In this document: positions 54,846 through 64,000 of the stretch, in pieces | Layout of the letters: each line of letters starts with the position of its first letter | How positions within the stretch are numbered: position 1 is the first letter of the stretch | NCBI GenBank assembly: GCA_033239125.1 | Contig: BSWB01000005.1 | Span: forward strand, 100,439,994 to 100,503,993 | Length of the DNA stretch: 64,000 nt | Reading direction: 5' to 3' | DNA from: Fagopyrum homotropicum | Taxonomy: Eukaryota > Streptophyta > Magnoliopsida > Caryophyllales > Polygonaceae | The notes under the pieces: model-generated | Database searches by the model: none | What the model was told of the DNA's origin: nothing | Seen by the model: the letters and a program-made list of their open reading frames with translations, nothing else | Position numbers and translations under genes: made by a program

Positions 54846-56460
54846 ACATACATTATTGCTATCTAGAAGGGTTTAGTGGCTTTTGATAGATTCATATTCA
54901 CCCAAACAATCAAGAGAAGATGATATTTACAAATCTATATAGGCTGTTCTTTTTACCGAAGGATATCATTGATCTTTGCAACACCCTCTCTATATTCTAG
55001 CGATGCATGATACTCATCTTTGTGGATTTAGTAGAGGATTAAGTGGAGGTTTTCATAAATGACTTTTCGGTATATTGTAATTATTTTCATTCATGTCTAG
55101 TTAATCTTGCTAAAGTCTTAAATATACGTGAAGAGACAAATCTTGTGCTAATTGGAATAAGTGTCATTTTATGTTTGCCCAAGGAATTGTGGTAGAAAAT
55201 AGAGATATTTGTCAAAGTCCAATACAAATGGACCAGTAGAGCGGGGATCGTGCGCATATGAGCGCACATGCGCGTTAGGCCCAAGCCCAACACTTAAACC
55301 CGGCGAGCTTTCATCCTAAGACCAATTGACAATAGGAGGAGTAACCCACCGATCTTATATACTAGGATCGGAGTGTCCATAATTTCCAACACGCCCCCGC
55401 AAGTGCAACTAGGGTATAGACTGAGTTGACACTTGCCCACAAGTTAGGATCACGAGCCGAGTTGAGGCTAACCACTTTAATACCATGTCAAAGTCTGATA
55501 CAGACTGACCGGTAGAGCGGGAATCGTGCGCATACGAGTGCACATGCGTGTTAGGCTCAATCCCAACACATAAACCCGACGAGCTTCCATCCTAAGCCAA
55601 TTGGCAATAGGAGGAGTAGCCCACTGATCTTATATACTAGGCTCGGAGTGTCCACAACTTCTAACACGCCCCCGCAAGTGCAACTAGGGTATAGACTAAG
55701 TTGACACTTGCCCACAAGTTAGGATCGCGAGCCGAATTGAGGCTAACCGTTTTAATACCATGTCAAAGTCCAATACACCCGGACCAGTAGAGCGGGATTC
55801 GTGTGCATACGAGCGCACATGCGCATTAGGCCCAAAACCAACACATAAATCCGGCGAGGTTCCATCCTAAAACCATTAGGCTCGGAGTGTCCACAACTTC
55901 TAATAGTGTTGAGGTGGACAAATAAATTTGATTCAATTGAAAATATGTCACCACAGACTAATGTTAAGGGAATAAGGACCATTTAAGACATGCCGTATCT
56001 TATAGGAGGTTATGCTAAAGATTTCTTTGAAACAATAGTTATACCTCTATCTAATCTTCTACAAAAGGAGACCCGTTCATATTCTCTTTAATGTCATGTA
56101 GCATTTTTAGGTTGAAAAAGAATAAATATAGTGACTTCTCTCATCATACAATCCTTAGATTAGACACTTTCAATCGAGTTTATTTGTGATGTCTTTGGTT
56201 TTTTCATTGGAGTGGTTCTTCGTCAAAAGAAGGATAAGAAGTCCATTGCCTATGCCAATAAGACCTAGGATGATTCCCAAACAAATTATACCACAACTGA
56301 GAAAGATATTCAACCTGTGGTGTTTGTTTTTTGACAAATGTATAACCTATCTTATTAATTCTAAAGTGATTGTCTATACCGAACACGCCACTCTTAGGTA
56401 CCTCAAGGCTAAGAAAGATTTCAAATCATGACTCCTTAAATATTGCTTTTTCAAAAATTG
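54846..56460 (+). pseudogene. Athila/Tat-like gypsy RT-RNase H remnant, split by a TRIM
   Basis: The left part (54846-55209), read over several frames, gives HYCYL-GFSGF, VEDXVEVFXNDFSVYCNYF and NLAKVLNIREETNLVL, the RT palm of Athila/Tat elements. After the TRIM, GVEVDK-like, FLGHAVSYRRF-like and IVIPLSNLLQKETRSYS pieces follow. RNase H then reads FFVKRRIRSPLPMPIR/KKSIAYANKT and SKVIVYTEHATLRYLKAKKD near 56360-56420. It is heavily damaged. Flanking gag, integrase and LTR parts were not found. Confidence 0.75.
55210..55905 (-). mobile_element. Tandem TRIM: LTR-internal-LTR-internal-LTR
   Basis: Three LTR copies (plus coordinates 55210-55391, 55486-55666, 55761-55905) alternate with two 94-bp internal regions (55392-55485, 55667-55760), giving a 275-276-bp period. 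On minus each LTR runs TGTTRGAARTT to TTTGACA. The internal region begins with a primer-site-like TGGTATTAAARYGGTTAGCC and ends with a purine-rich GCACTTGCGGGGGCG before the next LTR. The LTRs keep a TATATAAG. The third copy has a roughly 35-bp internal deletion. No coding capacity, as expected for a TRIM. Confidence 0.88.
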
Positions 56461-57640
56461 TACACGGAGATTAGTTCCCCTCCCTAGTCTTTCTAAAAAT
56501 CATTGTTTTCTACAAGTCGTGATTGATTCAATCACCTACATTGATGATTGATCGACTTGATCACTCTAAGTTTCACATCTTCAATTATTCTTTTCTACAC
56601 CATATCGATCCCTCTATTTCCTCCTTAGTCGACTCGATTTGATCGACTCGACTAACTGCAAATTCATAAACATTCACGCTTATTTACTTGTTCAACATTC
56701 TTCCCTTCTTTTTGGTTATAATCTACTACATCTCCCTAGGTCGGCTAGATTGTGTGTTTTTTATTGATTGATGAAACTAACAATATTCCATGACACTACC
56801 TTGTGAGGTTTCTTTGAGCCTTTGGATATTATTATACATGTGTTTATTTATTTCATGACTTTTATCTACTATGTGACTCATTCTCTAGAACTTACTTTTG
56901 ACTCTTTTTTTAGGTTACATTATATATACTTTCTTATATGATATAAATGTGATTGAGACATGTTCTTGTTGAGCTTATTGTATCCCTTCCTACCTTAATA
57001 CGATTATCCATCTTATAATCTCTTTCTAGCTTGATTAACCCTTTCTTTATTGCTCTCAAAAATTTTTTGCCTTTGTTTAGTCTCATTTGACCTTATTCGA
57101 AAATTAAGAGGGAAAGCTAGTGCGAATAAGTAGAGAATGAAGTTCAATTAACAAATTACGTATGAAAGTTGTTACATGTTATGGATTAATCTTGTGTAGG
57201 CTCTAGTGTAAAAAAAGTGTAAATTTTCTTATGGTGTTATGCTTAAAAGAAAAGGACACTGATTGCTATATAAATTACAATTTTGAGCACCACTTGGAAC
57301 TAGTTTGATAAAGGGAAAGGCTTGCAAAAGTACAAATTATTGAACCTAGTAGGAGTTATGATGAAATGGTTTGAGTTAAAGTGGGAAGAAATCATGAAGA
57401 GATTGCAAAAGATTATACTCGATAGAGTCTAGTGACATAACCAATCGACTCAGCTATGTACGAGTGATCAACTTGGCTGATGGTCTTGATCTAGTTAATT
57501 GAGAGTTTGAGATGCCTTCATTCTCATATTTGTAATACCACGTGACGTAAATTATTCCTCACCTTTTACTCATGTCTTATAGTCGTCTTCCAGCCCACCG
57601 TCTTGACTAACCATCAATAGTTCCCTTTGGAACGATGCTG
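56461..57640. other. Unassigned AT-rich stretch right of the Athila remnant
   Basis: No readable domain. It is probably decayed retroelement sequence. A GATCGACTTGATCACTC phrase at 56560 and TCGACTCGATTTGATCGACT at about 56630 show a small TCGACT-rich cluster. Confidence 0.4.
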
Positions 57641-58300
57641 CTTTGATATCACTTTATCGTGCTAAGATCAGTCTAACCCCGGTGTTAACAACGGAATAGC
57701 TAAAGATTGATGGCTAAAAGTATTGAAAAGGCTTTACGTGGGAAAGAAATATTGTATTGATCAAGAGAGTTATACAAGGCTTTCAAGAGACGTTGCAACT
57801 TGGATGAATTCAAATAAGGGGTAACATCCCTATCTATAGGGCAAGGTTACCCTTTCTTAGAAAGGATCCGTATTTGTGAAGTCTTGGACAATCCAAAGCC
57901 TTCTTCGCTAGAAAGTTGTACAATTTTTTACTTGATTCTAGACTAATCATTAAGGTCTTCTAGACGAGTCTACATGATTCTAGAGAAGTTCATCGAGATC
58001 TAGACAATTCCACACAAATCTAGTGTCTCCCGATTCTATCTCTAATACAATGATCCAACTTGTACTGGAATCTTCGATGAGCATCCAACACATTCCGAAA
58101 GCTTTTGGAACCTTCATTAAGCATCAGATATGTTCCGAAAGCTACGAGAAACACGACTTGGGTTGTATACACGACTTGGGTCGCATGCACATTCTTTGTT
58201 GTCCCCATATTTTTTTTCAATCCCTTGCCATTTTTTTTGGGGAATTTGCTTTGCAATCCCTAGTCTGCTTTTGCACTCCTATCTAATTTTATCGTAAAAA
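57641..58300 (-). mobile_element. Possible LTR-element end (fragment)
   Basis: On minus, CTTAGCACGATAAAG is followed by TGATATCAAAGC, which resembles an LTR end and a Met-tRNA-type primer site (TGGTATCAAAGC) with one change. Upstream on minus lies an AGTAC-free, TCTAGA-rich region that could be the LTR body. Neither the LTR start nor a partner LTR was found. Confidence 0.3.
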
Positions 58301-58648
58301 TGGGGAATTTTTCTTTCAATCTTTGAACAAAAAAAATGTCACATTGATGCAGCTGGAGTTTTGCAGTTACGCACCGTAATAATCATTTGTAAGGGATCAA
58401 TAACAGTTATAACTTGAATTCATTTTCATACAATTACACATTGCATCAACAAAAGCAGAATGAAAAAAGAAGACATGATGTCATAATAAGATTGAACAAA
58501 ATAACCCGAAACAATTAGGGAAATTGATTGGCTATACAATAATCAGAAAGTTAAAATAAAGATAATCTATTGAGCAATACTATTTGATATTGCAAAATAT
58601 GAATCTTTGTTAGTACTTGTTCCTCTTGTATCTTCCATGTGATATTCA

Positions 58649-61600
58649 TTAGTGATCCAATGGTGAGTATTGGTGATCAGTTCCATTCTTAAGAAGGCTC
58701 CCCTGCACTTCCTGAGGGGGTATGAAGCAATCAAGTGAAAGACCGGGCACGTTAAACGCGAGATCATCAATGGCCCAAGCCTCTTCCATCCTCAGCACCG
58801 TCGGGCCTGTCTTCAGGTTGTCTCCAAACCTCGTAATGATGACGTGGGTCTGACCCGAATGCGCAATCATCACATCTTCAATCAAACGGTAGTCCTCGAT
58901 TTTTGAGCCCATGGTTGTCTCCCAATACATGGGGCAAGTCCCTGGAGAGTGTATCCTGGTCAAGTAAGAGTCTTCTAAGTAAACCAGAAGCCCGCTCTTT
59001 TGGCTGAAGTAGCCGAAGGTCACGTGCTTGATCATCTCAGCTGTGTTGTCGCTCCGTTCTGCCAGGTCACTGAGGTCGGGAGATAGCTTGAGGACAAAAC
59101 AATCAACACCCATGATTTCCTTCTCCCCTACATATTGAGCTTGAGAGAACACTTGGGCTACTAGCATGGGATCAAGCCCCTGAAATTTTTAATAAATATT
59201 TCATCATAAATTAATGTTGTAAAGGCATATAATATTCTGCAATGCATAGAAGAAAGAGGAATCTCAGTCTTAGACGCTTCATGGAACAAATCAAAGACTA
59301 AACAACAAGTAGATGGACCCATGATTCAAAAGTTTACAGAGACTACTCCCAAAGAATTATTTTATTTAAATTAAAAAAATTACATGAATTTCAGTCCATT
59401 AAATAAACACGTGGGACGTGTACGAGTACGGCCAGCAGCTTGGCACTAACTAAGGTGAGTCCAAATCCAGGTATGTTGGATCAGGCCCTTGATGCTTATG
59501 GTTCAACAAGACAGTCGAGTTTTGATGAATTAAAACATGAGAATCAGAAAAGGGGAGAGGGTTATGTTCTTTTGCATATTATAAAACAAGAAAGACAATG
59601 CTGACAGTCTTACAATATTCTCATGTCAAAGAGGAAAGCCCCCTCTTGCCTTCTGACAATCCCTTTGTCAGGGCATGGCAGTTTGTGAGGAATGATATAT
59701 ATTTATATGTTGTGTAAGATACCCTTCCAGCTTTATCAAGTCATATGCATCATTCTCATGTTTTTACAACTAAGACACTGAAAGATACCTCAGATAAGTC
59801 AAGCTTTACCTTATGAAAAGTCAGTGATTTAATTAGAGGACACAAATCCATCCCCACTATCGTCCTCCAGCAACGCGTATGCTTGGCCAGGACTAGTTTT
59901 CATCTCAAAAAGGATACAAAGAAAAAGGTGTAGCTACTAGGGTAAACTAGATCTAGATTTTTTTATACCACTTATAAATTAAATCAACCTAGTGATACCA
60001 AACATTAGAAGCTAAATGGAAAAAAACCTACAAATCATCACATAGAACATCAATATCACAGATCTAAATCATGAGGTTTGCTATCATTAAATTTCAAGAC
60101 AGGATATCTTATCTAAATCTTGCATCATTTCATGAAAATACCCTACTGGTAACACTAGTATGTATGATGCCTCTTATCCTCATCACACATAAATCTAATG
60201 GAGAAGGAAGACGGTGCATGTGAGATATGATGGGGAGCAACAGGGGTAAACTAGATCTAGAATTTTTACCACATAATAGAAACAAGGACCACCACCTAAT
60301 TGTCTATCTGATCAGAATCTGTCTTGTAATTTCTAGCAACATTGCTGGAACACCTAACTCATCTTTATTTATTAGAATCACTGTGTAATACCCTTTATTG
60401 AAAGGGCACATGGAAATAAGAGGCCCACACTCAACTGAAAATAACCCATACACAACTACCCTTTTTCCCACTTATATCCTTTCATATATTATGTGGGTGT
60501 GGATCCATATGGTTCCTAGTGAAACAGAACCCATTCTAATGGAACAAATTTTTAGAAATTACGATGTGTCTATGAACACAGGTATTTGCAAACTCATAAT
60601 TGCAAGACATCACTCCTTAAATTGTGCTACATTAGAATGAGACCACCTAGGACATCTATTTTGTCGGTAGACTATAGATTTTGTATAGAAGGTAAAAAGA
60701 ACTCCCTATCTTAAACCTTGAGGCCTTGTGCACAATTAACATTACATTCACAATGTAGGGTCCAGGGTGGTCTTAGGAAACAAAGAACATTCAAAAGGGT
60801 GCTTTTCTGCAAACGGTTCAAAAAAGTTCATATATTTATGGGCGCTTCTCCAAATATTATCTTAGAGACAATTAAAAAAACTTCAAACCAAAAAAATATT
60901 TTTGGATGATGTATTCATCATAAACAAGCAAACAACTGGCTAATACTTAAATATATCATCCAAAAAGCTACTTCCAAGCAGATAGTTATTCTCCACAAAA
61001 GTGCATATAGTAAAAGCTAGATCAAAATTTTAGGTTCAGCATTAAATAGTATGAAAAGTAGTATTTAAAGCAGCTAACCTGAAGAGAGCGCCTTAAAGGG
61101 CGAACACCGCCTTTAGCAGCATGAGAGCCGAGCCATGGAGTGTAACGCCAAGCGACTTTTCCATCACTACCAGCTAAGACCTTGTGGCTACCAACAACCA
61201 GCTCAACCAACCACTTGTTAGGGACCATTTCCCACATTACAAAGCAACCTTTGTGAGACGATCCGGGAGACAAAACCGGTGAATTGTTCGAACCAGGCTC
61301 TTCCACCATGGTCATGCTCACTTTGCCTGTTGCAAATATGCTCTTCACATGACCCTCTAACTTCTTGCATCCTGTTGCAGCCCTAAAATGTTCTATTATG
61401 TACCTTGCTGAAGATGATACCTACACAAATTTAAACAGTCTAATCAGTTTAACTACCCAGTAACCACCAATGAAAACAATGTTTAGGTCTCAATCAAGTT
61501 GGGTGAAATGTTCACATTTCCTCCTTTCTGATTTTAGAATTTAATAAGAGAATCTCATTTCAAAACTTCTTCCTTCAAAGGGGTTCCTAGAAAATCACAA

Positions 61601-62211
61601 GATGACTTATTTCCTAATTGATCACAGAATTTTCTCAAGTTGGTAAAATACCAATTTATAGACCAAACAAGGACATTTGAATGTTACCAAAACCCACAGT
61701 GAATATGCAGAGAAAAGAACAAAGTTTGAACACACTTATAAGTTTAACTACCCACTAATGGAAACAATGCTTAGGCCTCAACCAAGTTGGTTAAACGTTA
61801 GTAGTTTTGCAACAAAGAGGGTTTGGAACTTGGTCAGAGAATGTGATTTCAAAACTTGTTGCTTCAAAGGGATTTCTCATATAGTCATAGAAAATTGGCA
61901 AGTTGTACTGGAACATTTTTTTTTCCCAGACGATAGAACACCCAACAAAAAGAATGCAAAAGATGAACCGATTATGAAAACCCAGATGAGAAACTAACCT
62001 CAAGGAGCGAATTTACAGGGTAATGGTGGCAAGAAGAAGAAACAGGGAAAAGAGGGCAACCAAGAACGCTCAAGAGGTTTTGAAGATCAGACCTTTTATG
62101 GAAGAAGAAAAGGGAAAATTGGGTCCTAACCCAATTCTTCCAATTGCGGCCTCGCTTCTTGAGGTCTACTTCACTAACCGGCTCTTCGGACAAAGGTGCT
62201 AGACGATTCAT
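58649..62211 (-). CDS. DUF620 family protein gene, three exons, apparently intact
   Basis: Exons on minus are 62211-61999 (71 codons), 61420-61079 (114 codons) and 59179-58649 (176 codons plus stop), giving 361 residues. All junctions are phase 0 with GT/AG borders (donors GTTAGT and GTTAGC; acceptors TTTGTGTAG and AATTTCAG). The N terminus MNRLAPLSEEPVSEVDLKKR with a basic, Trp-rich stretch fits plant DUF620 proteins. The core has YIIEHFRAATGCKKLEGHVK, LVVGSHKVLAGSDGKVAWRY, TPWLGSHAAKGGVRPLRRSL, GLDP, FGYFSQKSGLLVYLEDSYLT, MYWETTMGSKIEDYRLIEDV and LAFNVPGLSLDCFIPP, the family's conserved blocks in order. No transmembrane or signal segment is evident. The family's biochemical role is unknown. 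Introns are 578 bp and 1899 bp. This is the only intact host gene in the window. Confidence 0.92.
59180..61078 (-). other. Intron 2 of the DUF620 gene
   Basis: 1899 bp, AT-rich. GGGTAAACTAGATCTAGA occurs at about 59940 and 60244. No element with recognisable ends; open stretches on plus are not coding. Confidence 0.7.
61441..61990. repeat. Imperfect 295-bp duplication inside intron 1
   Basis: TTAACTACCC begins a block at about 61449 that recurs at about 61744. Paired phrases include ACAATGYTTAGGYCTCAAYC, CAAGTTGG and TTTCAAAACTTSTTSCTTCA. Only intron 1 is affected; exon borders are kept. Confidence 0.75.
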
Positions 62212-62364
62212 TTGATTGCTCGAAATGGGAGTAATTGCTCTGCCTCAGTATATCTGTATTTGTAAGGGAAATGAAGGACAGTGGAATCAAATAAAGAAAG
62301 AGAAGTGACAGTAACAAGGGTGGGGTTGGGTAATTATGCGGTTCATGCTTTTAAAGCATTCCAC

Positions 62365-62373
62365 TCTTTATAT
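62365..62373 (-). promoter_or_regulatory. Probable TATA box of the DUF620 gene
   Basis: On minus, AAATATAAAGAGTGG lies about 155 bp upstream of the start codon, a usual distance for a plant core promoter with a leader of about 120 bp. The leader sequence between is pyrimidine-moderate and free of ATG near the start. Confidence 0.45.
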
Positions 62374-62577
62374 TTTTTAAATACTTAAACGTTACACGCT
62401 TTCCAACTCCCAAGCGTGTAGGTTGTGCTTGCTTTTTGCATATGTATAAAGGGAAATTATAAAATTACGGTCGTGGATCTGCCAAAAGTCACCCGCATTC
62501 GGAATGTGCAACTGTCACGGTTACGTATTGTAAATGCGTGACAGAATTATGACGATTTTGGAACTCGTAATCGTGAT

Positions 62578-62629
62578 GTTATAAACCCTACAAACACGCA
62601 CTCGTAACCATGTTTGTAGGGTTTATAAC
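62578..62629. repeat. 19-bp perfect inverted repeat with third partial copy
   Basis: The arms GTTATAAACCCTACAAACA (62578-62596) and its exact complement (62611-62629) enclose a 14-nt loop. A third, direct and imperfect copy, GTTATATACACTACAAACAC, starts at about 62637. It is 370 bp upstream of the DUF620 start codon. Confidence 0.85.
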
Positions 62630-62639
62630 TGTGATGGTT

Positions 62640-64000
62640 ATATACACTACAAACACGAAGCGAAAGGGCAAATACTCAAGAGCAAAGACGATGGATCAAG
62701 GTGGTGATGAAGGGAGACCCTTCCACATGCGGAAACACACTCCGACGGAGCACGATTACGAGTTTTACGGTATTTAGGTCGGAATTGAAATTGAAATGAG
62801 TTTGTTTAATTAGATTATTTTGAAATGAGTTTGTTTAGGTTAGATTTGGTTGAAATTGAGTAGATTAGGTTGATTTAGGTCAGATCGGAAGAGAAGTGAG
62901 GTCCGATAAAGATCGAACGAACGTCTCCAATGGCGTTCGTTTGAGGAAGAAAAACAGTGCCACCCATGGTTACGGGTTCCGGAACCCTGCTTGCCACTAG
63001 GAATGCATTTATTCTTTAAATTGAATTAAACTGTATTTGTTTAAATTAAATTAAAATAAATTGTATTAAATTAAAATAAGTTATATCTATAAATTATTAA
63101 AATTAAGTTATATTGAATTTAGTTAAAATTGTAACATTAATTAAATTATTTTATTTTATTTTAATAAAATCTTTAAATTTTAATTATATTAAACTTAATT
63201 AATATAAATAATCAGATTCATTTAAGTGTATAAAACTAATTATATTAAATTTAATTAAGTAGAAATAGTATATCAAATTTAAATAGGTAACGTTTCTACT
63301 CCTACATATAATAGCGGGGATGGAGAGGCGGAGACGTTCTACGGCATCGTTTCGTAAAGCTCGCACAGAGGGTCGAGATACTACGTCTTAGGTTGTAGCT
63401 CTTACTTCCGGACCAACGCAGACACCAATTTCAGTTACCTCGCCACTTGGACCGTCGTCCTCGGAGGCATCCTCAGTTGTTCGTTTTGATGCGTTACGGG
63501 ACCCCTTATATGCAACTGAGTTTAAGGAGGAGATTGAGGATCTGAGTCAGACTTCTACTAGACAACTAGAGATGACACTTGATGAGGTGACTCCTGTAGC
63601 GCAGCATGTAGAGATCCCAGTTCATGAGCATGCAAATGTCACAAGTACTGAGCATGTAAATATCCGACGTGCATGCAGAGATGTCAGCTGACGAGCATGT
63701 AGAGGATGTTTTTATCCTGGCAGATCGAGGCCGCATTATTGTTGACACAGGGCACCCTTGATTGATGATGTGTTGACAGGCTATGCTGGTCACCGTGCTT
63801 ATAGTGTTTGGATGGACGATGTAGATGAATAGATCATATTTGTAACAAATTATCTTAAAGTATAATTTAATGAAATGTTTAATTGAATCTAAATTTGTTT
63901 ATGAAAGAGGATTTCAAGAAACCGGTTACTACACTTAGGCGGTTGGACCATATCAACTTGTTGAGTAAGTGGATATCAGATATGGATAGAAAGGACCCCA
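62640..64000 (+). other. Non-genic or decayed coding region at the right edge
   Basis: Coding-like pieces begin with ATG at 62691 (MDQGGDEGRPFHMRKHTPTE, short) and 63321 (MERRRRSTASFRKARTEGRD, then a TAG). From 63390 one frame reads SVTSPLGPSSSEASSVVRFD and EFKEEIEDLSQTSTRQLEMT to about 63680. PLIDDVLTGYAGHRAYSVWM lies near 63750. This faintly recalls plant-mobile-domain (transposase-related) proteins, but I cannot prove it. The gap 63000-63290 is a simple AT-rich TTAAATTAAA stretch. The region runs off the window. Confidence 0.3.

Noticed and set aside
1..64000. CRISPR arrays, bacterial operons, phage genes
   Set aside because: No regular spacer-repeat arrays or prokaryotic gene layout; introns, LTRs and plant-type transposons show a plant nuclear origin.

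Overview
This is a stretch of flowering-plant nuclear DNA, most likely from a eudicot. I infer this from plant-type LINE, gypsy, copia, hAT, Helitron, Cassandra-like and TRIM elements, and from an intron-containing gene of the plant DUF620 family. The species cannot be named from sequence alone. The window is almost entirely repetitive, and its main content is a nested pile of transposable elements. Many insertions can be delimited to the base by matching target-site duplications (TSDs).

Left part (1-13.2 kb): the 3' end of an LTR abuts a decayed L1-type LINE on + (479-4562). A low-complexity stretch with two Helitron 3' termini on - follows. Next is a 180-bp Harbinger-type MITE. A hAT transposon (5878-13040, TSD TTTAGGGC) inserted at its very edge, and that hAT itself holds a 2.55-kb solo LTR (5929-8483, TSD TCCCC).

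Middle part (13.5-26.7 kb): a non-autonomous Helitron-like element carries a complete but decayed chromodomain gypsy element on - (14399-26464, TSD ATAAT). That gypsy is interrupted by a solo LTR in its integrase/chromodomain region (16318-18806, TSD ATCCT). A different solo LTR lies inside its 5' LTR (23982-25682, TSD CTCGA).

Right-middle part (28.4-42.6 kb): a second, better preserved LINE on - is cut by a solo LTR (30892-32978, TSD GATTA). It is also cut by a full-length gypsy element on + (33600-40808, TSD TCCTA) that resembles the CRM clade, with its polyprotein running into the 3' LTR. To its right are a 243-bp Cassandra-like solo LTR with 5S rRNA sequence (43604-43846) and a full copia element (45326-50151, TSD CCTAC) whose 5' LTR has been swollen by an (AT)n tract and a MITE. 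A hAT-type MITE (50304-51040, TSD TATTTTAT), a PRP8 gene fragment and a further long solo LTR follow.

Right end (54.8-64 kb): remains of an Athila/Tat-like gypsy reverse transcriptase are split by a three-LTR tandem TRIM (55210-55905). The only intact host gene, a three-exon DUF620 protein gene on - (58649-62211), comes next. Beyond its promoter lie a 19-bp perfect inverted repeat and a broken open region of unknown origin.

No CRISPR array, rRNA operon, tRNA gene or bacterial-type operon is present. The most unusual signals are regulatory-looking palindromes conserved between LTR copies, one with a paired (compensatory) change; the LTR-encoded polyprotein tail; the tandem TRIM; and the Cassandra-like LTR.
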